Assembly: GCA_964388955.1 (NCBI GenBank)
Contig: CAYMCO010000021.1
Location: forward strand, 1 to 64,000
Origin: CAYMCO01 sp964388955
GTDB taxonomy: Bacteria > Chloroflexota > Anaerolineae > Anaerolineales > E44-bin32
Direction of reading: 5' to 3'
Length of the DNA stretch: 64,000 nt
Position numbers and translations under genes: made by a program. The notes beneath the pieces were generated by a model, which saw nothing but the letters and a program-made list of their open reading frames with translations, searched no databases and had not been told where the DNA came from. Below, one piece after another: positions 8,966 through 18,420 of the stretch. The first letter of the stretch is position 1. Each line of letters starts with the position of its first letter.

Positions 8966-10888
8966 TCACTCACCGGGAAGGAATACGCCGACGGCCTCGT
9001 TGCTCGCGGATGCAGCTCCCAGCCCCCGTCCGCGCAGGAAATCGATTGTCTCCTCCACCGCGTCCCGGCTGCCAATCACCCCCACCCGATCGCCCATCTT
9101 CAAGCGCGTGTCTCCATCCGGCACAAGCACGCTTCCATCCCGCTCAATGCTCAGCACCAGGGCGTTGCCTGGCAAACGCAGGCCCCGAATGCGGTTTCCC
9201 CGCAGATCCTTATTGGCCATCACGGCGTCCCGCACCTCGACCCCCTCCTCGTGATCGGCCAGCAGATCGAATGTGGATGGATACCAAAGCGCCGCCTGCA
9301 GTGCGATAGCGGTCGCCAGTGCCGGTTGGACGACCCGCACACCGCCGCGCTGCAGATCGCGCATCCCCTCCACATCTCCCACTCGCGCCACGAGAACCGG
9401 TATCTGGAACCGCTGGCGCGCCACATCCAGTACCCGGCGCGTCTCCAGGGGATCGGTGCACAGAGCCACCAGGCCCTCTGCACGCTCAGCGTTGGCCTCG
9501 ATCAAAGTCCTCTCATCCGTGGGATCCCCATATACCACGCAGCATTCCGCCTCGTAATACCCCTGCCTCGCGGCTTCATGAGTGCTCACGATGACGGCCT
9601 CCTCTCCCTCCGCCTGCAGCCGTCTCGCCAGCAGCGGCGCCATCTGATCAGTCCCTACTATGATGATCCCTTCCCGACGCTCGGTTTTGGGTTTGGATAC
9701 CAGCCGGTCGAAGATCATAGGCGATAGAGTGCAGGTCACCACCGCCAGAAGCACGGTTGAAGCGTTGACTTCCTCGGTGATTGCGCCGATATCCAATGCA
9801 ATGGCCGAGGCCGCAATGACCAAAGACAGCCGTGAAGAAAGCAGGGCCCCGCCAGCCAGCGATTGTTTCCAATCAAAGGCGAAGCGCATCAGCACACTTG
9901 GTACGACCTTTACAAGGTACGCCGCCCCCAGCAGAATGGGCACCAGCAGCATGGCGCGGCGGGAAGAGAGCAGCGCGGTTAGATCGAAATCCGCCCCTAC
10001 CATGATGAAGAATATGGGGATGAAGAAGCCGTAGCCGATCGCGTCCAGTTTTTCCTGAGCGCTGGCATCCGCGTTCCGGTCCAGCAGACCGGCGATCGCA
10101 CCCGCCAAGAAGGCTCCCAGAATGAGCTCAACCCCGAGCGCCTGGGCCAGCACAACCCATGCGACCATGAGCGCGAACGCGCCACGCACCCGAAGCTGGG
10201 CTGTGGCCGATGATAGATCGTCCAATGCCCGGATGAGCCAGGCGTTGGCGGACAGGCGCCGGCTGAAGCGGGCGAGGATAGTGAAGATGGCCAGCAAAGC
10301 GGGGATCAGCAGCAAGTCCAATGTCAAACCTCTGCGGTTCGATGCGATGACCACCGTCAACAGCATCAGGGTGACAAAATCGGAGATGGACGCGGAGATG
10401 AGAATGGCCTGACCGTAGCGACCGTTCAGGATCTCCTTTTCCTTCAAGACCGGCACCACTACCCCCAGCGAGGTGGTGCTCAGAATCAAGCCCATGAGAA
10501 GCGGGGCCTGGACCATCCCGGCTCGCTGAAGACCCATCGAGATGGCGAAAGCGATTGCCAATGTGCCCGCGAACATCATCACGGCGATGGAGAGCGGCCT
10601 TTGCCAAAGGCGCGGTTCAGATTCATCCATTGCACGGAAGCTCAGCAGGCTGAAATCCACCTCCAGCCCCGAGAGGAACATCAGAAAAGCGAAGCCAAAC
10701 TCCGCCAGGAAATCCAGGGTGGCGGACGGCTCCACAAGATTCAACCCACTTCTGCCAATGACCATGCCGGCGATGATTTCTCCCACCACGATCGGAATCT
10801 GAATCCCGCGCAGCCGGTTGGCCAACACGGGGACCGCGAGGGCCAGGGTGGTGATCAGCAGGAGGCTAAGAAAGGGGCTATGCTCCAT
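8966..10888 (-). CDS. CPA2-type cation:proton antiporter with TrkA domains
   Basis: Membrane antiporter of the KefB/Na+:H+ exchanger family, 640 aa. Residues 1 to about 400 form a dozen hydrophobic segments, with the family's VVGEIIAGMVIG early on and GAFLAGAIAGLL in the middle. From about residue 408 a TrkA-N nucleotide-binding domain follows, but its glycine motif is degenerate (VGTDQMAPLLARRL rather than GxGxxG). The C terminus is a TrkA-C domain (LVPDGDTRLKMGDRVGVIG). The likely role is K+ or Na+ efflux gated by a nucleotide ligand; the ion is not predictable. AAGGAC precedes the start. Monocistronic. Confidence 0.9.
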   Translation of the reverse strand: MEHSPFLSLLLITTLALAVPVLANRLRGIQIPIVVGEIIAGMVIGRSGLNLVEPSATLDFLAEFGFAFLMFLSGLEVDFSLLSFRAMDESEPRLWQRPLSIAVMMFAGTLAIAFAISMGLQRAGMVQAPLLMGLILSTTSLGVVVPVLKEKEILNGRYGQAILISASISDFVTLMLLTVVIASNRRGLTLDLLLIPALLAIFTILARFSRRLSANAWLIRALDDLSSATAQLRVRGAFALMVAWVVLAQALGVELILGAFLAGAIAGLLDRNADASAQEKLDAIGYGFFIPIFFIMVGADFDLTALLSSRRAMLLVPILLGAAYLVKVVPSVLMRFAFDWKQSLAGGALLSSRLSLVIAASAIALDIGAITEEVNASTVLLAVVTCTLSPMIFDRLVSKPKTERREGIIIVGTDQMAPLLARRLQAEGEEAVIVSTHEAARQGYYEAECCVVYGDPTDERTLIEANAERAEGLVALCTDPLETRRVLDVARQRFQIPVLVARVGDVEGMRDLQRGGVRVVQPALATAIALQAALWYPSTFDLLADHEEGVEVRDAVMANKDLRGNRIRGLRLPGNALVLSIERDGSVLVPDGDTRLKMGDRVGVIGSRDAVEETIDFLRGRGLGAASASNEAVGVFLPGE

Positions 10889-11283
10889 GGGTGTCCTTCG
10901 AAAAGCTGGGCATTTCCGTAATCTGGATCTCTTCGGTCCGGATGCAGATGGTTATTGTAAGCTAAATATCCGCTCTATTCCAGGGGATCGCGCAGCCGGG
11001 TGTATCCGTCAGACGGCTGGGCGCCCATCGGTGTGAGCACCAGGAACCCCTCTGACCCATTTTGGGCTGGCGGAATCAGACAATTCGGGCGCGGATCCTT
11101 GCTTCTCCAGCGAGGTTTGACCGTAATCTTGGCCGCTCTAGCAAGGTCGCAGTGATCCTTTTGCTGGTACAGCAAGCATCATTCAAAAACGCCGTGGCCG
11201 CCCGGCTCCTCATCCCCGGCATGGCGGGCCCCCACAAGGGGCGCCCCTACGCCTGCCGAGCGACGCCTGGACCGGGTCGTGTG
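10889..11283. other. Antiporter-transglycosylase spacer
   Basis: 395 bp with no credible gene. It holds a weak candidate antiporter promoter (-10 TACAAT at 10954-10959 on the minus strand, poor -35), a perfect TTGCTG-GTA-CAGCAA hairpin at 11161-11175 and the GC-rich hairpin repeat at 11223-11253. Confidence 0.6.
11223..11253. repeat. GC-rich intergenic hairpin
   Basis: Interrupted palindrome GGGCCCCC-acaa-GGGGCGCCC just past the transglycosylase stop codon. It resembles the dispersed 'GTAGGGGCG...' hairpin repeats common between genes in several phyla, and could also act as a transcript-end stabiliser. Only one copy is present in this window. Confidence 0.5.
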
Positions 11284-13701
11284 TCACTCGCCGTACAACG
11301 ACTGATAAATCTTGAAAACCTCGAAGATTACGCGCACATACAGATGCGTTTGCGGCAGCCGGATGACCTCCAGGAATAGGTCGGGGTCCTCCGGCGCCAG
11401 CTCGAGCCACGCGGCGGCGTTGCTGGGGCCCCCGTTATAGGCAGCCAGGGCCGCAACCAGATCGCCGTTGAACCGCTCGCGCTGGCGGGCAAGGTAGTAG
11501 CTGCCAAAGCGGGTGCTGACATAAGGCCTGTAGAGATCATCCGGCGTGTAGTCCGGCGGCCATCCGAGTTGGGCGGCGATCTCCTCTCCGGTGGAGGGAA
11601 TGACCTGCATCAGGCCCCGCGCGGCCGCATAGGAGGTGGCGAATCCCTCGAAGAGGCTCTCCTGGCGCACCACGGAGAGCAGGAACAGCCCGTCGAACCC
11701 CTGGCTGGCGGCCGCCGGCAGGATGATATCGGAGAAATAGGGGCCGAACCGCACGCGGTTGAAATAGATGGGCGCATCCATGGTCGCCGCGTCATCCATG
11801 CCAGCAAGCCGCAGGACCTGCCGCGCACATAGAATTGCCGAGCGGTAGAGGCCCAAGTCAAGAAACGCATGCATCAGCCGATATGTCGCTTCCGGATCCT
11901 CCTGCACATCCTTCCTGAGCGCCTCGAACTCGTCCCTGGCCGGCTCGAACAGCCCCAATTGCCACAGTTCAACCCCCCTGGTTATGCGTGGGTCGTTCTT
12001 CAGCCCCTCGCTCAGGGCGGAGAGCGGTTCGGGGCCGGCGATATCGAATGTAGCCCGCATCCAGGCCTCCGCCCGCTCACGCTCCGCCGCAACGTCAAAT
12101 GAGAGATCGAAGCCGCCTTGCGATTGGAAGGGCCCGATACCGGCGATCAGATCCTGAGCGCGCTCCGAATAGTATCCGGTCGGATCCGCGTCTGCCGCCG
12201 TCTCCCAAGCCGAGGCCGCCTCCTCAGTCCGTGATTCGGCAGCATAGGCCTTCCCGATCCACAGGTGGGCGGCAGCCCGGTCGCCGCTGGCACTGGCAAA
12301 GGAGAGTGAGCGCTCGAAGTTCTCACGAGCGGAAGGGAACTCCCCCAGGCGGTAATGGGCGATGCCAGCCTGAAAGAGGGCTTTGTAGACGTACTCGGTT
12401 CCCGCATATTCGTCGGGCAAGCGCAGCCATATCTCCACCGCCCGCGCAAGGTCATCTCCTCGCTCTGCGGTGCGGCCAGCTTCGAACAAGGCTTCCGCCG
12501 CTCGCGGATCATCCGGTCGCTCGGAGACGAAACCCAGATAGGTGTTGACCGCTGCCAGGTAGTCCTCCTCATAGGCCCATTCTGTGAACGCCTTCTCCAG
12601 CCAGACTTCGGTTCGCAATGGATCGTCACTGTAGAATCCGAGAAAGGAGGCGAAGTCATGGATCGCGCTCTCGGCATCTCCCAGAGCTCGCAGGGTTAGT
12701 CCTCGATAGTAGTAGGCCTCGGGATTGGGGGAGTGCATAAGAACCCGGGTGAGGGCGCTCAAGGCGGGGCCATAGGCCTCGGCGTAGTAGTCCACAACCC
12801 CTCGCTGGAAATCGTCGACCGGGATGCCGGCGTTCACGAGATCAACCAGGCCGACATACGTTTCATAGGCACGCGGGTACTGATCCACTGAATCGAGGTA
12901 TCGGCCATATCCGGCCTGCTCATCCCCCATCGCCAACAGCGCCTGGCCGGCGAGGAGATTCGCAGTCGCCTTGGTCCTGTCATCCTCAGCCCGCTCGATC
13001 ACCCCATCAAACACGCCCACAGCCTCCGACCACTCCCCGGCTTGCATCAAGGCTCGCCCCAGCTTCAGCGATACCCCCAGCGCCTCCCCGAGACGCGGCG
13101 CATCCAATGCAGCCCGGTAATGGGAGATCGCTGCGCCCTCGTCCTCGGCAAGAAGGAGCGCGTCGCCGGCGCGTTCGTGGGCATACGAGTCCAGCATCCC
13201 GGGGCGCGCCTCGAGATAGGCCTCGTAGTCCTTGGCTGCGGCCGCATATTCGTCCAGCGCCTCGCGCGCCATAGCCCGCAGGAAATACGCCTGCCCAGCG
13301 CGCTCTACGTCCCCATAGGTAGAAATGAAGTCATCGAGTTCGCTGACCGCGGTCTGGAATTCCCCCGCCTCGAGATGCGTCCCGGCGATCCCCAGCCGGG
13401 CCAACGCGATCACCTCGGGGTCGCTTGTGCGCGCTTCTACTTTCGCGTATTCCGTCAAGGCGGAATCCCAATCACCGGCAAAGGCCAGATACGCCGCCCC
13501 AGAGAGCACCTCCGCGGTGGTAGGGGTTGGGACCGGTGTTTGAGTCGGCGGCGGCGTGGGCGAGGAGGTCGGTGGTATTGTCGGCTCTGGTGGGATAGTG
13601 CTCGTGGCCAGGAATTCCAGGGACAGCGGGACATTGCAGGCCGTGCCCATGATAAGGAAAGCGAGAAATACTATTCCGGCCGCCGACCGTCTGCTGCGCA
13701 T
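11284..13701 (-). CDS. Lipoprotein soluble lytic transglycosylase (TPR + SLT)
   Basis: Cleaves peptidoglycan glycan strands, leaving 1,6-anhydro-MurNAc. About 805 aa. The N terminus (MRSRRSAAGIV...MGTAC) is a lipoprotein signal with the acceptor Cys after GTA, then a Thr/Pro-rich linker (PTPPPTQTPVPTPTT), many TPR-like helical repeats, and a C-terminal SLT domain. That domain has the catalytic Glu in SVVRQESLFE, then ARGLMQVIPSTG and AAYNGGPSNAAAW. The frame extends upstream, but the signal peptide fixes the start near 13701-13710. The promoter's -10 overlaps the ATG at 13710, so I chose 13701, which would coincide with the transcription start (leaderless). Divergent from mtnA. Confidence 0.93.
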   Translation of the reverse strand: MRSRRSAAGIVFLAFLIMGTACNVPLSLEFLATSTIPPEPTIPPTSSPTPPPTQTPVPTPTTAEVLSGAAYLAFAGDWDSALTEYAKVEARTSDPEVIALARLGIAGTHLEAGEFQTAVSELDDFISTYGDVERAGQAYFLRAMAREALDEYAAAAKDYEAYLEARPGMLDSYAHERAGDALLLAEDEGAAISHYRAALDAPRLGEALGVSLKLGRALMQAGEWSEAVGVFDGVIERAEDDRTKATANLLAGQALLAMGDEQAGYGRYLDSVDQYPRAYETYVGLVDLVNAGIPVDDFQRGVVDYYAEAYGPALSALTRVLMHSPNPEAYYYRGLTLRALGDAESAIHDFASFLGFYSDDPLRTEVWLEKAFTEWAYEEDYLAAVNTYLGFVSERPDDPRAAEALFEAGRTAERGDDLARAVEIWLRLPDEYAGTEYVYKALFQAGIAHYRLGEFPSARENFERSLSFASASGDRAAAHLWIGKAYAAESRTEEAASAWETAADADPTGYYSERAQDLIAGIGPFQSQGGFDLSFDVAAERERAEAWMRATFDIAGPEPLSALSEGLKNDPRITRGVELWQLGLFEPARDEFEALRKDVQEDPEATYRLMHAFLDLGLYRSAILCARQVLRLAGMDDAATMDAPIYFNRVRFGPYFSDIILPAAASQGFDGLFLLSVVRQESLFEGFATSYAAARGLMQVIPSTGEEIAAQLGWPPDYTPDDLYRPYVSTRFGSYYLARQRERFNGDLVAALAAYNGGPSNAAAWLELAPEDPDLFLEVIRLPQTHLYVRVIFEVFKIYQSLYGE

Positions 13702-13708
13702 GGCGGCC

Positions 13709-13737
13709 ATGATAAGGGATCGATCTCTGGGTGTCAA
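13709..13737 (-). promoter_or_regulatory. Promoter of the transglycosylase gene, leaderless type
   Basis: Minus-strand -35 TTGACA (13732-13737), 17-nt spacer, -10 TATCAT (13709-13714). The expected start point is about 13702, essentially at the ATG of MRSRR. The -35 lies within the perfect palindrome GTCAATTGAC (13733-13742), a possible operator. Confidence 0.65.
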
Positions 13738-13871
13738 TTGACCCGCGCTCCACAAGTTGTCGGCTGCAGATCGAAGCTTCGAGGCTCCGTGATCCCGATT
13801 CTGGGACCCGCAAGGAAAAGCGACCCCTTCTTGAGAATAACATTGCGATAAGCTCTCCCGGACGCCATTCC

Positions 13872-13900
13872 TTGTCCCACGTATACCTCCGTGATAGACT
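13872..13900 (+). promoter_or_regulatory. Candidate promoter of the mtnA operon
   Basis: Plus-strand -35 TTGTCC (13872-13877), 17-nt spacer, -10 TAGACT (13895-13900), each 4/6. The leader would be about 50 nt and contains a GCCCTC-accc-GAGGGC hairpin (13921-13936) about 20 nt before the mtnA start. Confidence 0.5.
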
Positions 13901-13955
13901 GCTCTCATCGGAATGCATCCGCCCTCACCCGAGGGCATGTTTTTGTGAACGCCGC

Positions 13956-15014
13956 ATGCGAACAATCGCGTGGGATCCGGAAACAAACCGACTGCGGTTG
14001 ATCGATCAGCGCCTGCTGCCTGGCGAACTCCGCTTTCTGGCCCTTGAGAGCCACACACAGGTCACCTCCGCCATCCGGGATATGGCCGTGCGCGGCGCGC
14101 CGGCTATCGGAGTTGCGGCGGCGTTCGGGATGGCGTTGGCCGCAATCAACACGCCAGCGCGCTCAGACGAGAATCTGTGGGCCGCGCTGGAGGCCGCGGC
14201 GGAGGAACTCAAGCAGGCGCGTCCTACGGCGGCCAACCTCGGGTGGGCGATAAAGCGCATGCTGGCCACCGCACGGGAGGCCTTGCCACTAGGGAAAGAC
14301 GTTGTGGGACGCCGCATGATCCAAGAAGCGCAGGCCATCGCGGACGAGGACGTTGCCACCAACCGGCAGATCGGTGCCAATGGCGCGGCGCTGCTCCCCC
14401 AGGACTGCACGGTCATTCACCACTGCAACACCGGGGCACTGGCCACAGTCGACTACGGGACCGCGTTGGGAGTGATCCGCTGCGCGCATGAGGCGGGCAA
14501 GCGTGTGCATGTCCTGGTGGATGAGACCCGACCGCGGCTGCAGGGCGCCAGCCTGACCGCCTGGGAGCTAGGCAGATACGGCATTCCCTACGAGATCATC
14601 ACCGACAGCGCCGCAGGCTATTTTCTGAGCCGGGGGGCTGTCGCCGCCGTTTTGGTGGGCGCAGATCGGGTGGCCGCTAACGGGGATGTCGCCAACAAGA
14701 TCGGGACCTATATGTTGGCTCTGGCGGCCTATGATCGCGGGGTGCCGTTCTATTGTGCAGCACCGACCTCGACCGTCGATCTGACCTTGGCCAGCGGGGA
14801 TGACATCCAGATCGAGGAGCGCGATGCCGCAGAAGTGCTGGATCTACAGCGAGGCGGGCGGGCCATTGCGCCGAGCGGCAGCCGAGCGCGCAACCCGGCG
14901 TTCGATATCACCCCGCACCGGCTGGTCAGCGCTTTCATCACGGAGGCCGGTGTGATCCGCCCGCCTTTCGAGCCAGGCTTGAGATCCGCGGCGGAAGGTT
15001 CTCGGGAGCGATGA
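13956..15014 (+). CDS. mtnA: Methylthioribose-1-phosphate isomerase
   Basis: Converts 5-methylthioribose-1-phosphate to 5-methylthioribulose-1-phosphate in methionine salvage; related enzymes also act in 5-deoxyribose recycling. 352 aa from the ATG that begins MRTIAWDPET; the frame is open upstream, but that part has no homology-like content. The RGAPAIG substrate motif is at 46-52, catalytic Cys157 lies in HHCNTG, and catalytic Asp237 in GADRVAANGD. Its stop overlaps the next gene by 4 nt (ATGA), so the two are translationally coupled. No mtnP or other methionine-salvage gene is in the window. Confidence 0.95.
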   Translation: MRTIAWDPETNRLRLIDQRLLPGELRFLALESHTQVTSAIRDMAVRGAPAIGVAAAFGMALAAINTPARSDENLWAALEAAAEELKQARPTAANLGWAIKRMLATAREALPLGKDVVGRRMIQEAQAIADEDVATNRQIGANGAALLPQDCTVIHHCNTGALATVDYGTALGVIRCAHEAGKRVHVLVDETRPRLQGASLTAWELGRYGIPYEIITDSAAGYFLSRGAVAAVLVGADRVAANGDVANKIGTYMLALAAYDRGVPFYCAAPTSTVDLTLASGDDIQIEERDAAEVLDLQRGGRAIAPSGSRARNPAFDITPHRLVSAFITEAGVIRPPFEPGLRSAAEGSRER

Positions 15015-15964
15015 ACATCGTCATCACCGGATCCATCGCCTTCGATTATCTAATGACCTTTCCGGGCCGCTTCCGGGACCATATTCTTCCTGACCATTTG
15101 GAAAGGCTCAGCCTGTCATTTCTGACTGATGATCTTATCCGCCGCCCGGGCGGGAATGCGGCGAATATCGCCTACACGCTGGCTCTGCTTGGCGGGAAGC
15201 CCACTATTATGGCCACGGCCGGTCAAGATTTCGACGAGTACCGCGCCTGGCTCGAAGAACACGGCGTGGACACTTCTGCGGTTCGCGTCATCCCTGACCT
15301 ATTCACTGCATCCTTCTTCGCAACAACCGATCAATCCAACGCGCAGATTGCCTCCTTCTATACCGGCGCCATGGCGCGGGCTGCCGAGCTGAGCTTCCGG
15401 GATCTGAAAATCCCCCCCGACCTGGTGATGATCTCCCCCAACGACCCCGGCGCCATGGCGGCATACGCTTCCGAGTGCCAGCAACTGCGCATTCCCTATT
15501 TCTATGATCCCAGCCAACAGATCGTGCGCTTGGAGGCGGAGACGCTCCGTGCGGGGATTGAAGGCTGTCTTGGCCTTTTCGGCAATGATTATGAGATCAA
15601 CTTGATCCAGGAGAAGACCGGTCTCAACATCGATGCCATTCGATCCGAAGGCAAGTTGGTGGTGGTCACCCTCGGGGAACACGGCGCCAATCTCTTCAAG
15701 GGCGAGGAGATCGTTCACGTGCCCGCCGTGCCGCCTATCGAGATCGGAGATCCAACTGGCGTCGGTGACGCCTTTCGAGGGGGGTTCCTGCGCGGCTTCC
15801 AGTTCGGGCTCAGGTTGGAACGCTGCGGCCAGTTGGGGGCGCTCGCGGCGACTTTTTGCCTGGAATCAGACGGCCCGCAGACTCACACCTTCGACCGATT
15901 AGCCTTTGTGTCCCGCTTTCGCGAGCATTTCGAGGATGACGGTGATTTGGATCGTCTCCTGTGA
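15011..15964 (+). CDS. PfkB-family kinase, probable adenosine kinase
   Basis: Ribokinase/PfkB-fold kinase, 317 aa. It has the substrate-side GGNAAN motif (47-52) and the ATP/catalytic signature GDPTGVGDAFRGG (246-258) with the general base Asp253. The N terminus (GSIAFDYLMTFPGRF) resembles bacterial adenosine-kinase-type PfkB proteins. The neighbouring ahcY releases adenosine, so phosphorylating adenosine to AMP would pull SAH hydrolysis forward. That substrate is inferred from context; sugars or other nucleosides remain possible. Overlaps mtnA and the following gene by 4 nt each. Confidence 0.85.
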   Translation: MNIVITGSIAFDYLMTFPGRFRDHILPDHLERLSLSFLTDDLIRRPGGNAANIAYTLALLGGKPTIMATAGQDFDEYRAWLEEHGVDTSAVRVIPDLFTASFFATTDQSNAQIASFYTGAMARAAELSFRDLKIPPDLVMISPNDPGAMAAYASECQQLRIPYFYDPSQQIVRLEAETLRAGIEGCLGLFGNDYEINLIQEKTGLNIDAIRSEGKLVVVTLGEHGANLFKGEEIVHVPAVPPIEIGDPTGVGDAFRGGFLRGFQFGLRLERCGQLGALAATFCLESDGPQTHTFDRLAFVSRFREHFEDDGDLDRLL

Positions 15965-16728
15965 ATAATTCTGATACCCTTTCCCGCGTGCGCGAGATCC
16001 TGGCATCTGACCCCTTGTGGTGCGCATACGCGATCGCTGACACATGCCCGCCCTACCAGGCAGCCGCGGAATGGATCTTCGAGGCCGATTCCGTGATCCT
16101 GCGCTATGGGGGTCTAGAACCGCCGATCCTGTTCGCGCACGGTGATCCTGCCCGCGTCCAGCAGCTCTTCGTCGAGGTCCCGCCCGGCCTCTACCAATAC
16201 AGCCTGATGGCGGCCCACTTCGATCGCGTCAAGGCCCATTTGAGACCTCGATCCCGCCGGCGCATGTGGCGCATGGTCCTGGATAGGGACGCGTTCCCCG
16301 GCTCCGAACCCGTGGAGGCAGTTGTTCCCCTGACGCGGGAAGATGCCGTCCAAGTTGCCGAACTCTTCGACCGGCATCCCGATAGACCTGATGCCTACCA
16401 CGAGTCGCAGCTCTCGCACGGGGTCAACTACGGCTATCTGGACGATGGTGAACTGCGATGCGTCGCCGGCACGCACGTGCTCTGCCTGGAGGCAAGAGTG
16501 GCCGCGATTGGAAACGTGTTCACCCACCCCGTGTATCGCAACCGCGGGCTGGCGCGCAAGACCATTGCGACGCTCATCCAGGCCTTGCTGGATCGCGATC
16601 TTCGGACCGTCGTGCTCAACGTCGGCATGGACAATGAGCCGGCACTTCGCTGCTACGAACACTTGGGTTTTATGCCCCATTGTGGATATTATGAGGGCAT
16701 CGTTGAAGTCATCCCGAATCCGATCTGA
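15961..16728 (+). CDS. GNAT-family N-acetyltransferase
   Basis: 255 aa, starting at a GTG whose GTGA overlaps the kinase stop. The C-terminal half has the GNAT fold: acetyl-CoA-binding motif A around YRNRGLARKT and the closing NEPALRCYEHLGF. The N-terminal half is a less conserved, GNAT-like region, so the protein may be a tandem-GNAT type. Substrate unknown. Its tight coupling between the adenosine kinase-like gene and ahcY suggests a role linked to this salvage operon, but nothing in the sequence proves it. Confidence 0.85.
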   Translation: MNNSDTLSRVREILASDPLWCAYAIADTCPPYQAAAEWIFEADSVILRYGGLEPPILFAHGDPARVQQLFVEVPPGLYQYSLMAAHFDRVKAHLRPRSRRRMWRMVLDRDAFPGSEPVEAVVPLTREDAVQVAELFDRHPDRPDAYHESQLSHGVNYGYLDDGELRCVAGTHVLCLEARVAAIGNVFTHPVYRNRGLARKTIATLIQALLDRDLRTVVLNVGMDNEPALRCYEHLGFMPHCGYYEGIVEVIPNPI

Positions 16729-16745
16729 GAAAGGTGTGTCAACCC

Positions 16746-18008
16746 ATGTCCAAGGATTACGATGTACGAGACCTCAGCCTGGCCGAAGGAGGCCGGAGAA
16801 GGATCGAATGGGCGGAGCTGGAGATGCCAGTGCTGCGGCAAATCCGTGAGCGGTTTCAATCCCGGCGACCGCTCCAGGGCCTGCGCCTCTCCGCCTGCCT
16901 GCATATCACCACCGAGACCGCCAATCTGGCTCGCACGCTGCAAAGCGGCGGAGCGCAGGTGGTGCTGACCGCGTCCAATCCCCTTTCCACCCAGGACGAT
17001 GTGGCGGCCTCCTTGGTGAGTCATTTCGAGATCCCGGTGTATGCCATCAAAGGCGAGGACACGGAGACTTACTACCAGCACATTAACGCTGCTATCGATC
17101 ATGCTCCCCAGGTCACCATGGATGACGGTGCAGATCTGGTAAGCACGCTGCACAAGGACCGCCGCGAGAATCTGGATGAGGTGCTCGCCGGCACAGAGGA
17201 GACCACCACCGGTGTGATCCGGCTGCGCGCCATGGCGGCGGACGGCGCCCTGGAGTATCCGGTGATTGCGGTCAATGACGCCATGACAAAGCACTTCTTC
17301 GACAACCGCTACGGGACGGGTCAATCGACCTTGGACGGCATCGTCCGCGCCACCAATATCCTGCTGGCTGGCAAGACCTTCGTGGTGGCAGGTTATGGCT
17401 GGTGCGGGCGCGGGCTGGCCATGCGCTCACGCGGGTTGGGTGCCAACGTGATCGTCACGGAAGTCGATTCCATGCCAGCGCTGGAGGCAGTCATGGATGG
17501 CTTCCGGGTCATGCCTATGCACGACGCGGCACCCATCGGAGACATCTTCTGCACGCTGACCGGCGATATCAACGTCATCGACCGCCAACATTTCGAAGTC
17601 ATGAAGGACGGGGCCATCGTCGCCAATTCCGGGCACTTCAACGTGGAGATTAACATCCCTGCCCTCGAGCAAATGGCCACGGAAAAACGTCGTATCCGCC
17701 AGTTCGTCGACCAGTACACGCTCGAGGATGGCCGGCGGATCAATCTGCTTGGCGAGGGGCGCCTGGTCAATCTCGCCGCGGCGGAGGGCCATCCCGCCAG
17801 CGTGATGGACATGTCCTTCGCAAACCAGGCGTTGACCGTCGAGTACATCCTCAATCACAAGGGGGAACTCGAGAACAAGGTCTATCCGGTTCCGGAGGAG
17901 ATCGACCGGGGCATCGCAGAACTCAAGCTGGCGGCGATGGGCGTAAGGATCGACAAGCTGACGGATCAGCAAGCAACGTACTTGGCCTCCTGGGAGGCAG
18001 GGACCTAG
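16746..18008 (+). CDS. ahcY: Adenosylhomocysteinase
   Basis: Hydrolyses S-adenosylhomocysteine to homocysteine and adenosine using bound NAD+; 420 aa. It has CLHITTETANL near the N terminus, the catalytic lysine block NDAMTKHFFDNRYGTGQS, and the NAD-binding GYGWCGRG. I chose the ATG (MSKDYDVRD) over an upstream in-frame GTG at 16734; GAGAAAGG lies about 12 nt upstream of the ATG. The protein ends in QQATYLASWEAGT without the C-terminal Lys/Tyr tail of the longer E. coli-absent/eukaryotic type, as in the shorter archaeal/thermophile subfamily. Last gene of the salvage operon. Confidence 0.96.
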   Translation: MSKDYDVRDLSLAEGGRRRIEWAELEMPVLRQIRERFQSRRPLQGLRLSACLHITTETANLARTLQSGGAQVVLTASNPLSTQDDVAASLVSHFEIPVYAIKGEDTETYYQHINAAIDHAPQVTMDDGADLVSTLHKDRRENLDEVLAGTEETTTGVIRLRAMAADGALEYPVIAVNDAMTKHFFDNRYGTGQSTLDGIVRATNILLAGKTFVVAGYGWCGRGLAMRSRGLGANVIVTEVDSMPALEAVMDGFRVMPMHDAAPIGDIFCTLTGDINVIDRQHFEVMKDGAIVANSGHFNVEINIPALEQMATEKRRIRQFVDQYTLEDGRRINLLGEGRLVNLAAAEGHPASVMDMSFANQALTVEYILNHKGELENKVYPVPEEIDRGIAELKLAAMGVRIDKLTDQQATYLASWEAGT

Positions 18009-18070
18009 AGGTTGGCACCCGGCCACGGCGGCGAAGCAGAGTGGAGAACCCCCCGGCGATCCCTCCCTAA

Positions 18071-18180
18071 TGCCTCCCGCTCCATCGCTCTTCTTTCAAT
18101 GGCCCGGCTCTCCGCATGTCTCTTGCCGCGTCCACGGAATGCTCACCGCCCCTCTGTGCCTGCAATAGCGGAAATGGAAG
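18071..18180. repeat. Degenerate 110-bp direct repeat, copy 1
   Basis: Begins TGCCTCCCGC and contains ATGTCTCTTGCCG about 45 nt in. It aligns along its length with 18421-18530 at roughly three-quarters identity by eye, with a 350-bp offset. Confidence 0.6.
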
Positions 18181-18420
18181 CATGGCAGACTTGGGCTTGA
18201 TGCGCCTGGCCCCTTCGATCGGGCACTGTGATGCCGGCGTTGCCGCTGGAGGGTAGGCGGCGGTAGATTTCCGCGGATCAACCCCGCCATGGAACCGGCT
18301 CCGCCGTTTTTCCCCCCCCACCTGCGCGTGCATTGCGCGCGTCGCCGCGCCCAGAGCTGATGCCTGACAGTTGAAGGCCCGTTCTCAACGTGGAGCCATC
18401 AACCCACAAATGCCCCTTCA

